A stretch of 64,000 nt of DNA from Oreohelix idahoensis (Eukaryota; Mollusca; Gastropoda; Stylommatophora; Oreohelicidae): contig JAMPIV010016225.1 of NCBI GenBank assembly GCA_024509875.1, positions 1 to 64,000 on the forward strand. Direction: 5' to 3'. The translations under genes were made by a program, and so were the position numbers. Below are positions 1 through 11,199 of this stretch, piece after piece. The stretch's first letter is position 1; every line of letters starts with the position of its first letter. The notes below the pieces were generated by a model. That model ran no database searches, was not told where the DNA came from, and saw only the letters and a list, made by a program, of their open reading frames with translations.

Positions 1-2189
1 TAATGAATCATCATTCTTTTGCAATGTTGCAAACAACTCCCGTGAAATAGGAGCATCATCATCACAAGTGGTATGAACTGTAGGTTCAATAGGCGTATCA
101 TGCGACATATTAGTAGCTTGCGCTCTAGTCACTACTGCATTTGCAGTTTGAATATGTCGCTCTTCCCATTCAGCAATTTGCTGTGGTGTACACTCTTTAA
201 TACCATGTATGCGACCAAGTATTAAATCACAAATTGGATTCGGAAGGAGACATGCCTGGATCTTTCCTGAAAAAAATGGTGTATTAAGATCAATAATAGC
301 AGTGGGAAATGTTTCAACGGTGCCACCAAAAGTCACACACTTGACAACCCTGCCCGTGGCACAACTTGGGTTGATCAGCGAAGTCCGGACGCCCACAGTG
401 CTACAACCTGAGTCAAATAGGAGAGAGCATGAAATATTGTTGACAAATCCCTTGTTAAACTTAAGAGAGCCCTGTCCCTGGTGTACTGACGCAGCAGTGG
501 CCGTACAGACTACAGGTAGACTAGGCAAGGTATGTCCGCAACGCAGCGTCGTGATCGCCTTAGGCTGGAAAAGAGTCGAGCATTCTGGACAGTCTTTCAC
601 CTGGGTACAATCAAGAGAACAAGACATAGCATTGTGAGTTTCAGCTACTTTACCCTGTTCAATGTTAGCCTGTGTATCATTTAAAGCGACATTAGAATGT
701 CTACCCGTATTACTTGACGATCTATCTCTCCGACGCGATCGATTTTGATTATTTGCATTAAAATTGTCAAAATTGTCGTTTCTGCTTGAGTTAAAATTTG
801 GATGAGTCCGATAATTTGTATAATTAAAGTTATGATGTTCTTTAAAATTTTTATTCCAAGAACCTTGTCTGTTTTGCGGACCCTGAGATATTGATCTCCA
901 GTTTTGTTTATTATAATGTCCTTGATTATTTTTAAAATTATTGTTACCAAAATCTCGCGATCTGTGAGCTTGGTTCCAAGAAACATTAAATGGAGCAGAT
1001 TGTTGAAATTGCTTCCCTTTGTAAAAGTTATCATTGCTAAAATTGTAATTATTTCCCTTATTGACATACCTGTCAGCACTAAAGGAACGATTTCGTGAAA
1101 AATTGTTTTGTTGTGCTGCAAAAGCAACAGGCAATTCATTCTTAATCTGTGCATTACTTAGATCCATGGTTGGGTGAGCAGTGCAAAAATTTTTTGCATG
1201 TTCTTCTAAGTCTTTCATAGATAAAGGTTTCCGTTCGTGTAAAAATGCGAGAAATGTAGGATTTACAGACGATAGTACCTTATCGCGCATCAGTAAATCG
1301 AAGAGACCTTCATACGACTTTTCAATTTTGGATAATTCGATCCATCTTTCTAGGGTTAGTCGTATTTGTGACAGAAAATCACTGAAATTTATGCTTGATT
1401 GCGGTAGTAATGTACGAAATCTTAATCGGTATTCATCTTCTGTCATTTGAAATTTCTTCAGAAGTGCGGCTCTAAGAGCATTATAATCATTCTTCTCATT
1501 AATACTGGTAGTATGATAAACTGCTAAAGCATCACCAGTAAGTAACCTGGATAAATATGTGCAATACAGTGTTTTATCCACGTTATAAGAAATACAAGTG
1601 GCCTCATATCTATCTAGGAAAAATATTATGTCATCCGACGGTGGATTAAATTTAGGTAATTTAAGGTGAATTTCCTTAAAATGATCATGTCTGGATGAAG
1701 TTTGGCTTTCAAAAGTTCTCTGAGAATTAGCTTCCTGAGTTAACCTAAGTCTCTCATATTCTGACTCTGCTAATTTCAGTTCATGCTGTCGTTTTTATCA
1801 TTCTCTTCCATCTCAAGCTGAAGTCGTTTTGTATTTTGTTCAGCTATTAATCTTCTTTCTGCCATTTCTTTTTCGGCTATTAATCTTCTTTCTTCCATTT
1901 CCTTTTGTTTATTTTCCATCTCAATCTTAAGTCTTTCTTCAGCCTCCCTTTGCTTCTGTTCTGCCTCTCGCTGAAATCGTTTTTCTTCTAATTCAGCGGC
2001 TAATCTCATTTTTTTCTCATTCTCCTCCGCCTCAGATTTCAAATTTTGTAATCTTAAAGTTTCTAGCTTTCTCTGTTCAGCTTCTATTTCTTGAGCTTTC
2101 TTATATTCTGCAAGTGCAAATGCTCTAATCTCTTCCTGAGGTATATTAAGCGCCTTAGCCTGCTTAATAAAATAGTCTAAGGTAGACAT
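1..2189 (-). pseudogene. Gag-protease polyprotein of a gypsy-type LTR retrotransposon (element Z), frameshifted, partial
   Basis: This is the front part of a retrotransposon polyprotein, running off the left edge of the window. It starts at 2189 (MSTLDYF) and opens with a charged coiled coil rich in E, K, Q and R (about residues 30-130). A one-base frameshift near 1785-1800 moves it to another frame, which then stays open to position 1. That frame holds a SCAN-like Gag core (about 1690-1180), a basic N/Q/R-rich tail (about 1150-680), a cysteine cluster (CSLDC, CPEC, CGH; about 615-510) and an aspartyl protease with DSG near 410 and ILGR near 225, followed by a VTRAQ linker. There is no typical CCHC knuckle. 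The coil and core resemble gypsy Gags common in invertebrates. It is unlike the Gmr1-like elements elsewhere in the window. The domain reading is firm; the clade is not. Confidence 0.82.
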
Positions 2190-4402
2190 TATTCAATATT
2201 ATTATGTAATAATACTACTTAAAAGTGTTACTACAACTAGTGGTCTTCGTTCCTGTCCTAGAACGGTAAAATCAAGTTATATAATAGGCAATAATATTAA
2301 TAATCAATAATGTAATTTATAACATGAAATGGTGTGAAAGCAATAACGTGACAGACAATAGCACAATACTGACACGACACGATAATCAAGACAAATGACT
2401 ACAGTCGTAGAAATCAAATAAAATAAAAATGTGGAACTAAAATAGAATGTCGTAAAAATTTACGATGACATCTACGATCCAATAATGCACAAGACAATTG
2501 ACAACACAGTGTAAAAACATAGGTTTTGTAAAAAAACTGAACGACAGGAAGATTAGAAGGACGCATAATACAAACAAAATTCATTATAAAACTAAAATAC
2601 GAGTAAAATTAACTACCAAAAAACAACAAGTAAACGTGACGAAACAGCTAAACAGATACTATTATAAGGAACAATTAGCGATCGGAACTTCGGCAAGGTT
2701 TCTAGCCTTGGACCGGAATTATCGCTCAATTGAAACTTACAAGACGAGCCCTACAGAACGTCTGACGAAGAGCCCGAATTGGCTTCGAGATGGATCTCGT
2801 TCGTCAGATCAACCTCCCTACCTCCCACGACGAATATAAAACACAGAACAAGCAACATGAAAAGTATATAGGTGGACATAATCACATGAGGCACAGCTAA
2901 ACGTAATAAAGCGTACAACGATACTACGTTAATACTTATCTCGCGTGCAAGAAAAAAAAATGTGCCTCGTCTCCGTAGATGTACGTTTGAGACTTCGAAA
3001 TACTTCGCCTTTTTTTTTTTGAGTACTGCTTGCACGTAATGAGGACTAAAAGATGAGGTCCAACGTAGTCATACCATGTAGAACTTGATGTGGAGGTTCA
3101 CTGTCGACCTTGACCTTCTGGTAGCCGTTATCCGGAGTATGTACTGTTAGAAAATCCACGTATTTGCGACTATTGTGGAACTTGTGAGGTAGTTCCCCAC
3201 ACTGGCATACCAATTACTGTTGCACTCTCTTTATGTATCCACCAATTACTATTAGGTCCTTTTCTGCAGGGGTCTCTACATATGACGGTAAGATCGTGCT
3301 GATAAGACGCGAATCCAAATAAACTGTCAAAATTAGTTCAACAGATAACGATGCATAACTTCAGGCACATCCACCAAGGCCTGCTGTGAACTGAAGTGAA
3401 CTGAAGCAAACTGTAAGGCGGGTGGTACAGTTTAACATCATTTATTGACAGTATACGTTCGACAATACGAGACAATGTTCTTGACGGAGACAATCAACAT
3501 GGATGCATGGTAATGATACGCTGACAAAAATTATGTACATCTATGATGGTGGTCAGGTATAGCGGTAGATCCCTTTCAAACACCTTCCTTACATTCACGT
3601 AATAAGAATCCAGTAATGTTCATGCTAAGTTTGAAACAGTAAGATATAAATGTCCGTTGACCTTGTCTGAGGACAATCCAACTAAATACGTATTCCCATA
3701 TCACTGAATCCCGCATTCATCCAACAAAAGACTGTCTTGATCCAAGACTTCCTTCCTACCACGTAGGTTCAAAACATACTATCAATGGCGTAAACATGAA
3801 GCTACATCTGGGTTAGTATTTGGGTTTTAACTAACCTCTCCACAAAATCCATGCCACGACTTTGGCATTGACAAAATACGGCATATAAAACATGTGAAGC
3901 ATACGAATCAATTAACGTCGTTCACTCGTAGGTATCATCCCTCTACGGTAATTCAAAAGGGCTAACGACTCCGTCTGTCCATTCTAGGAATGACATGCTA
4001 TGATGAATTCCCGCTAGATCAAACTAGGAGCAGCCTAATACTTTAATTTAATTCAATAAATATTTGATATGACCTGGGGCGACACTTACTTGATACTTCT
4101 ACTATAGGTTTCATCATGAATACCAGTAGAATCAATATAACATAATGGCTTCTTCAAACTTGCCAGCAATTTCCAAGAAATATATCTCGGACATCAACAA
4201 GGTCCGAACTACCCCGTTCAAAACATGACGTCACAATCCCCCAAACTAGGTTACCCGTGCGTCCAAAGCAACTCACACTGCATTGTGCACGTCAGTGCGT
4301 GAATCAATCGAACGCACAAATAATATAACTATATAAAACTGGTGCGTACATTTGGCAGGACCGAAGACTACCCCCTTAGGTAATAAATGTACGTAACAGC
4401 TC
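2190..4402. other. No recognisable gene; leader/LTR candidate region of element Z and unassigned DNA
   Basis: The part next to the Gag start of element Z (2190 to about 3050) is where its leader and 5' LTR should lie on the minus strand. It has a nested foldback at 2761-2808 and, on the minus strand, a TATA-like stretch near 2835. I could not find convincing LTR ends or a primer site. From about 3050 to 4402 I see no coding or repeat structure that I can name. Confidence 0.4.
2761..2808. repeat. Nested inverted repeat (9-bp outer and 6-bp inner stems)
   Basis: TCTGACGAA at 2761-2769 is the exact reverse complement of TTCGTCAGA at 2800-2808. Between them CGAGAT (2786-2791) pairs with ATCTCG (2794-2799) across a 2-base loop. 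It lies about 570 bp upstream of the element Z Gag start and could be part of that element's leader RNA. This is a direct sequence observation; the function is unknown. Confidence 0.6.
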
Positions 4403-5478
4403 GTTATTCAGTGGATCCAATAACTTGCGCATCATTCTGGAAAACACACTCGGGGCGTTTTTCAAGCCAAATGGTAACATGTTGAATTCATAATGGCCTT
4501 CCGAGGTGCTAAATGCCAGATAAGGTCGAACCTCAGGCTTCACTGGAATTTGGTAATAGCCTTTGCTCAGATCCACCTTAGAAAAATATTTTGCCTTATT
4601 CAGCCTGGCAAACAGCTGATTGGTATCCGGCAATGGATCCACCTGATTTTCTGTAACAGCATTCAGTTTTCTGTAATCTATACACAGACGGTGTTCTCCA
4701 GAAGGTTTCCTTAGTAAAACCACACTGGAACTGTAAGGAGATTCACTGTGAGAAATGATTCCTTCCTTTAACAGATACTCAATTTCCTCCTTCAAAGCTT
4801 TCTCCTTAGCGAAAGGAATGGAATAGGCCCTCATACAGATGGGTGTTGGGTCTATTACTTTCATGTCATACTCTAATAGATTGGTATGCCCCCGCTTATC
4901 TGTTAGCACGTCTGTATGTTCAACCAGAACCTTTTGAACCTGCTCCCTCTGGGCTTTAGTCAGGTGCTTACTGATCTTCACCTGTGCCTGTATTTCCTCT
5001 GTTTTTAAGGGATACTCGTGAGAGGCGAGTGGTTCCTTTTTCATTCCTGTGGCTATCGACAAGGTCATGAGATGTGTCTCATCCTGGATCTCTCTTTCCA
5101 TGTATTTCTTTAGGAGATTCACATGATAAATTTTCTCCTTACCTTTTTTGTCGATTTTATAATTAGTTCTAGATATCCTTTCTAGAACCGTGTATGGCCC
5201 TTGCCATCCAATTTGTAACTTGTTACTGCTGCCGGGTAGAAGAAGGAGCACCTTCTCTCCCACATTAAGCTCTCTATCCTTAGCTTTCTTGTTAAAGTAA
5301 GCAGCATGTTTCTTCCTGGCTTGTCTGAGATTGTCATTTGCCAGTTTCCATCCAGTTTTAAGACGAGTGGTCAGTTCGTTCACATAGTTATAAGATGAGG
5401 TAACAGTTTCTTCTGCCTTCTCATCAGTCCATGTCCTTAACAAGGCTTCTAATGGACCTTTTATTGGCCTCCCAAAAT
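4403..5478 (-). pseudogene. Element A integrase C-terminus fused to reverse transcriptase, truncated
   Basis: After the frameshift the frame continues through the integrase C-terminal domain, including a GPY/F-type motif (GWQGPYTVLE), and directly into reverse transcriptase (LCIDYRKLN, VDLSKGYYQIPV, LPFGLKNAPSVFSRMM). It breaks at LLDPLNN (about 4403), and the ending ELLRTFIT (to 4376) comes from foreign flanking DNA. The FMDD active-site motif and all of RNase H, present in the sister copies, are missing. RT directly follows the integrase C-terminus in the same frame, which shows the INT-then-RT order. Confidence 0.88.
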
Positions 5479-5970
5479 AACAGGGATGCGGGTGCCATCC
5501 CGGTTGAATTATGTGGAACTTCCCGATACGCAAACAACGCAGCGGGCAAAAATTGGTCCCATGTATCAGGTTTCTCATGTGCCAGCTTTCTCAGGATAGA
5601 AATGAGAGTCCCATTGAACCTCTCCACCTGGCCGTTCCCTTGGGGATGGTACGGGCTACAATGAAAGTGCTTGGCCTGGAAGAGCCTGAAAACTTCTTCC
5701 GTTAGTTTCCCCTTGAACTGAGAGCCGTTATCAGTCAAGATTTGGTGCGGGAAACCTAACCTTGTGAATATGGTGAGTAATGCCTCTGCCACATGCTTCG
5801 AATCTATTGATGACAGGGCAACTGCCTCTCCCCACATCGAACAAGTGTCCACCAGAGTGAGAATATAACTGTTCCTCCTCTTGGTTCGAGTGAGAGGTCC
5901 CACAATATCCACTGCAACCCTCTCAAAAGGGGTTCCCTCTATGGGCATCTCCCCTAGAGTTGCAGGAGCA
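5478..5970 (-). pseudogene. Element A integrase catalytic core (D,D,E)
   Basis: This continues in frame after the TGA at 5973. It carries the rve-type catalytic core: first Asp in VDIVGPL, second Asp in LTDNGSQF, and Glu in NGQVERFNG. Ordinary integrase context follows (FAYREVPHNSTG, then LLFW/GRP). A one-base indel near 5478 shifts the frame; in the other frame GRPIKGPLEALLRTWTDE continues to the integrase C-terminus. This is the only Gmr1-like copy in the window with a true D,D,E core, which makes it the reference for the replaced region in elements B and C. Confidence 0.88.
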
Positions 5971-5972
5971 GT

Positions 5973-7946
5973 TCAATGCTTTGGAGCTACCCTTTGACAC
6001 TCTGGACAGGATTTCACATATCTTTTTATATCTTCAGTTATCCCTGGCCAGAAGTAATGACAAGCTATACGATGTCCTGTTGCACTGATCCCCATATGAC
6101 CACTGAAAGGAATCGCGTGCCCTAGTTCCAACACTTTCTTCCTATATGAAGTAGGAAGAACCAGCTGGCCATGACCATTGGATCCAGTTCCGGCCTTCCT
6201 ATACAACAGTTTATTCTTCATATAGTAGTCTCCTTTCGTAGGAGGTGTATGGCACTTAGGTAATTTCTTAAAGCACGGGTTGAGTGACCTGTCTTCCGCC
6301 TGTGCCTTCCTCATCTCCTCTGGATGAGTATTTACGGGTTCATCCTCCTCCTTTCGTGACTGTGACCTGGTCTGCACTGTTGCCATGATCACATGTTTCC
6401 TGGGATTCCCCAAGAATACATAACGACACCCCAATATCAGAGGATAGATGGGTTCGTTTATCACGGCTGCCTTGATTACTCCTTCCACATAGCGAGTTTT
6501 TACACAGATTCTAGCAATGGGAAGTGTCATGGTTGCTACGTCCTTGGTTGCGGCTTGGATCTCCACTGTTTCTGTGGTGTATTGATCTGCTCGCACCAAG
6601 TGAGAGCTCACGACTGAGTCATAATCTAAACCTGTATCGTAAAGGCACCTAATGGTGACACCATTACATACAACATCCTCACAAACTGGGGGGTGGTAAG
6701 GTTCCTGCTGTCCACTAGGTTTAACCTTTTGTCCCTTTCTCCCCGTTTTCATTGCAGCAAAGTTAGGAGGTTTTCGAGTACACATTGTGGTGTCATGATT
6801 ATTTTTCTTGCACCACTTACACCATTTATTTCCCTGAGGAAAATGTTTCTTATCATTCAATTGCGAGTTTCTATCTCGTTGGTCAAACTTGGCTTTATCA
6901 TAATAGGCTTTACCCTTGTTAAATTTATCTCTGTGCTCAAATTTAGGTTGATTTTGGTTTTGTGGAGCTTTATTATGGTCTATAGGCTTCTTCTTTAAAC
7001 TTGCTATCTCAGACTGGGCTGCCTGATATCTCTCAGCCACATTTAAGATCTCCCCCAGCCTCTCAGCACCCTGTTCCGTGAGAAATTTTCTCAGGTCTGG
7101 AGCCATGGGCTCTCTTAACTGCTCAGTCATAATTATTTCCTTTAAATCTTGGGTTTCCCCCAGAGCAGTCCATTTCTCCAGGTATGTCTCCAGGCGTGCA
7201 GAGAACTGGTGGTAATTCTCTCCAGTCAACAGTTTGGCATTCCTAAATTTCTTTCTGTAAAATTCACTATTTTTCTCATATCTAACTAGAAGAGCTTGCT
7301 TAAGAATGTCGTAGTCATCTTGATCATCCTTGCTCAGTTTGGCGAAGACCTCATAAGAGGTTCCCCTAAGCCCCTGAGATACCTTCATACTCCATCTCTC
7401 TTTCTCTAGCCCATACATAGTAGCTAACCTTTCAAATCTAGATAAAAATGACTCAATATCACCATCTTTTTCTACAAATGGGTCCAACTGGAACCCCATG
7501 GCTGAGGTTGAGGCAACCTGGCTTGCAGCAGAGTCGGAGGTGGATGAGCTACTTCCATTATCAGGAGCATGGCCTTGTAACTCCAACTCCCTTAGTCGTA
7601 GTTCATGTTCCCTTTGGAGTCTTTTATCTTCTCTCTCAGCCTCCAATCTCTTAGCTTCTTTCTCCTTCTCAGCCTCAAGTCTCCTTTCTTCTTTCTTGGC
7701 CTCAGCCTCAAGTTTCCTCTCCTCTAACTGCAGCCTCTTGATCTCAGCCTCTCTATCAGCCTCTAACTTCTTAAGTTCCCTAGCATCCTCTAACATAATG
7801 CTCTTCTCCTCAGCTAATCTCTTATCTTCCCTTTCCATATACTTATCGCACTCTGATGTCACATACTGAATCAGAGCCTGCCCATCTAAATTCATTTCCT
7901 TTGCAGTCTGCACAGCAGCAGATCTGTATTTAGCCATATCTGCCAT
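5973..7946 (-). pseudogene. Element A Gag, protease and integrase zinc domain (657 residues to a stop)
   Basis: The start at 7946 (MADMAKYR) matches the starts of the two related elements in the window. Order: a conserved N-terminal block (1-40), a long charged coiled coil (about 40-125), a SCAN-like Gag core (about 150-320), a CCHC knuckle (CKWC...H...C, about 379-392), a pepsin-like protease with DTG at about 437-439 and a downstream ILG, an MATVQTRSQ linker, and the integrase zinc domain H-x6-H-x29-C-x2-C (about 610-650). The frame ends at a TGA (5973) but continues in the same frame as integrase core from 5970. The stop is therefore most simply a nonsense mutation, possibly of an Arg codon. 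The ancestral product would be a single Gag-PR-INT-RT-RH polyprotein. Confidence 0.88.
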
Positions 7947-8118
7947 TTTATAGTTAACAATATGAAATACTATTCACTACCTTAACTAATTAATCAACTC
8001 TAAACACAAGACAAAGGGCAATGATATCTCAAACCACTCTCAGATTATTTTTACTATTAGATTTTACAAATACTGGGACTAGTGACTCACTTAATGTAGG
8101 GTACTAAAAAACTATAAA

Positions 8119-8137
8119 ATCCCGGACGAGCGTCCCA
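8119..8137 (-). other. Element A primer-binding site, tRNA-Pro-like
   Basis: Five bases inside the LTR edge, the minus strand reads TGGGACGCTCGTCCGGGAT. This differs only around positions 5-7 from the tRNA-Pro primer site known from gammaretroviruses (TGGGGGCTCGTCCGGGAT). Position and spacing match element B. The primer identity is inferred from this resemblance. Confidence 0.6.
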
Positions 8138-8142
8138 ATTAA

Positions 8143-9904
8143 TGTGGTGGATTGGTGTTATTAATGATTTAAATATTATATTAATGGTATCTGGTGTGAG
8201 GTCAGCTATGCAAGTCCCTGAGGTTTATTAAATACAAATAAGTTTACAGGGTACCTGTCTGCTTCCACCACGACCTCACCCGATTATATATCTTCCCCTA
8301 CTGAAGTGTATTGGTGTGTGTATGTTGTCTAGCAAGTGTCTAGGGTATATGCAATGTGATGAAGTGTATGAACAGGACAACAACTACACCTATTACTAAT
8401 AAACAATGATTAAACAAGTCACTGGGTAAAGTTTTGAATGTAACTTATTATTTTTCAATTTATTTTCCTGTATTTAGTTATTCTTCTGACACAGGAATAA
8501 TCAACTCAACATGATAATTAAATTATTTACAACCAATTATTTTACAACTGTCACTGAGTCGGTGTTATCCCACAATTATTTATATGTCTCAAGCTGGTAA
8601 AATGTCAAGTATTTCTTGCTCCTAGAAAAGGGTACAAGTTTATTGAACGTTTTTGTTCCTCGCTGTCTGATACACTATCTTTTGTGAAAACTGAGAGAGT
8701 GGATTGTTTGTGATATCAATTTCCCAGACAAGTCTTATCTGAGGTCTCTGGAACCAGGCTGGTTGAAGTATGTATAAAACGCCAGCATCCACTGCCAAGA
8801 CACGATTCTGCTTCTATAGGTAAATCACTGTGTAGGCACTCAGTAGTTAGGCCTCACTGCAGAACTTAGGGACAGGTGTTGGATCACCTGGGCTCACTTT
8901 CACTCGTAGATGAAACTCGCAATCAAAGAAATTTTATACACCAAGTTGTTGAATATGGCGATATATGGTAACAAATCCAGATCGCTGGCTGTGCAGAATT
9001 AGCAAACAAGACAGTACTCTTGCCTTGTCTTTAACAACAACGTCTTTAGTGTAAGAAATTTTTCATCTAGTGGCCCCCTATACCCAATACTAATTGGTTT
9101 GATACAACCGTTAGTCTATTACACTACAGCCAATGAGAGACTGTTTAGTGAATAGCGTTCCTTTTCAAATAAAACTGACCTCAAATATTCAAAATAAGGA
9201 CTCCTTCCCCTTTTACCCCACCTACCTACGGGCGAAACTGAGAAAGATTTTCAAGTCTATCTGTCTTCTGTCCAACTTCTTTATTTCTTAATAGTTTTAA
9301 ATACTCATACATACTTATTAATCCTGCTGTTATCTATTACACAGTCAGTACATATTTATTCTTGTATGTCTTTCCAATTCCTAGTATCTTTTTATTTCCT
9401 ACAATGTTTCAAATAAAACATTTCCTCTCTTATTCGATTTAAATTTTAAACACGAACAAAGGTCACTCCGTCTCACACCCTATTTAGTATTACACATTCA
9501 AAAAAAAACATCTCATGTTAATTGCATTTTTCCTTTTATTTTTAAACTACCTTATGCATGCAGACCGAACGGCGCCACGTCACATTGCGTGTGTGTATAT
9601 ATCGTATGCCAAGTCCAATCGGGTGAATCTATGTCCAGAACGCGTGTCGAGAAAAAGGGGGTCTTTCAAACGCCAGTCATGGTATCGCATTTCTGGCACA
9701 AGAAAATATTTAATCTCACAGCCAACGCTAGCAAAGTGTATAATGTTAGACCGCGGCAAATCGTTTAGACCTTACTTCGGTATACAAATTGAACGTGCTG
9801 CAGGCGTATGGGAGGAAGCCAGTCAGACACACTCGGCTGGTTCTATATATATGCATTTGGGAGTACAATTCAATTTAGCGTTTGTTCTCACAGATTTTAC
9901 TACA
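8143..9904 (-). repeat. 5' LTR of element A (about 1.76 kb)
   Basis: The left edge TGTGGTG lies 5 bases from the primer site. The right edge is placed at TTTTACTACA, by resemblance to the precisely bounded LTR of element B (CACTACA). It carries the family foldback: outer arms GTGAGGTC (8196-8203) and GACCTCAC (8272-8279), and an inner CCCTG/CAGGG pair. The GTGTCTAGGG box lies at 8336-8345. The right edge is less certain than the left because no second copy or target duplication survives. Confidence 0.72.
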
Positions 9905-9906
9905 CT

Positions 9907-11199
9907 ATGCAGGTAATCCTCAATGCGGCTGAAGGAACGGCTATAGGTCCAAAGCTCGGTGGAATGTGTCACATGCCACCGCTCAAAGCATTCATGGATG
10001 ACACAACAATTCTGACATCAGATGAACATCAGGCCCGGAGGATGTTAGCACGCCTGGATGAACTAGTCAGTTGGTGCAGAATGTGCTTCAAACCCAAGAA
10101 GTCGAGAAGCCTATCAGTCAGGAAAGGGAAGATAGCAGAGGTCATATTCATGGTTTCCAACCAAAGAATCCCTACTGTCATTGAAGAACCTGTTAAAAGT
10201 CTTGGCAGGGTGTACGATGCCTCGTTAAAAGACTCGAATGCAGTGCAACGGACAATAGAAATGGCAGACAGAGGACAACAGATCATAGACCAAAGCAGAC
10301 TCCTGGGAAAGTTCAAACTGTGGTGCCTCCAGTTCATGTTGATACCGAAGTTGCTGTGGCCACTGCTTATATATTAAATAAGCACAAGTACAGTGATATT
10401 GAGCAGAAGGTCAACAAGTTCATGAGAAAATGGCTAGGGGTACCACCAGGTCTGTCAGATGTAGCACTGTACTGCAAAAAGTCAAAACTTCTGCTTCCCT
10501 TCAAGTCAGTTGTTGAAGAGTACAAAGTTTGAAAGGCAAGGCTTGCAATGATGCTACGCGAGTCAGCTGATGACGTGGTTAAGTCCATTCAGCCCACACT
10601 AAAAACGGAAGTGGAGAGTGGAAGAAGCTGTTGATGCTGCCCAAGAGTTACTCAAACTGAGAGAGGTAATCGGATACACACAAACGAATAGACGGGGATT
10701 TGGTCACGGAGACATCCGCTGGTGGTCCAAGGCATGAAGCAGGGAGCTCAGAGACATGGTAGTTCAATAGATACGAGGAGCTGAGAATGATAAGAGGTTG
10801 CGAAAAGCAGTGCAGCAGGTCCAACAAGGCCAATGGACTACATGGGAAGGAGCCCTGCAGAGGTCCTTGACATGGAATGATATATGCCATATGGCATCTC
10901 TTAGGCTCAGCTTCGTTGTTAGATCAATGTATGACCTGCTACCATCGGCCACCAATCTTGTGAAATGGGGAAAGTCGGATGATGAGCAGTGCCCCCTGTG
11001 CCAGGGGAAGCAGACACTTGAACACGTGTTCTCAGCGTGTAAGGTGTCATTAGGGCAACGGCGATACACTTGGCGCCATAACAAAGTGCTAAATGAGCTT
11101 GCTGCGACAATAGATCTAGCAAGGATGAAGGCGAATAGCAAACCCAGGCCGAGCACCGCAAATACATACTTTCTGAGGGCAGGAAAGTCAGCACACCTT
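9907..11199 (+). pseudogene. LINE reverse transcriptase C-terminal half, frameshifted
   Basis: The first frame (to about 10377) reads RT palm: PPLKAFMDDTTIL (the YxDD-type active site as FMDD), FKPKKSRSL, VKSLGRVYDASLKD and LLWPLLIY. A frameshift near 10370 leads to KFMRKWLGVPPGLSDVALY, and more breaks follow between 10530 and 10798. The last frame (10798-11202) holds the LTWNDIC...RSMYDLLPSATNL thumb region and a zinc finger CPLC-x7-H-x4-C (about 11000-11040), then YTWRHNKVL. The gene is long dead. Confidence 0.8.

Larger units (their letters stand above)
4403..9904 (-). mobile_element. Gmr1-like LTR retrotransposon, element A (3'-truncated)
   Basis: The element reads right to left: 5' LTR (9904-8143), primer site (8137-8119), Gag, protease, integrase, then the first part of reverse transcriptase. 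Homology to the related elements stops abruptly at 4403, in the RT just before the FMDD active site, so the rest of RT, RNase H and the 3' LTR are missing. Integrase lies upstream of RT, as in copia and the Gmr1-like group of Ty3/gypsy elements; ordinary gypsy elements have it downstream. The right LTR edge abuts a LINE at 9905. The LINE's 5' part is not found on the other side, so the truncating deletion probably removed it too. Confidence 0.88.

Noticed and set aside
681..1154. 157-codon minus-strand frame rich in Ile and Leu
   Set aside because: It is a shadow of the asparagine-rich Gag tail of element Z in a neighbouring frame.
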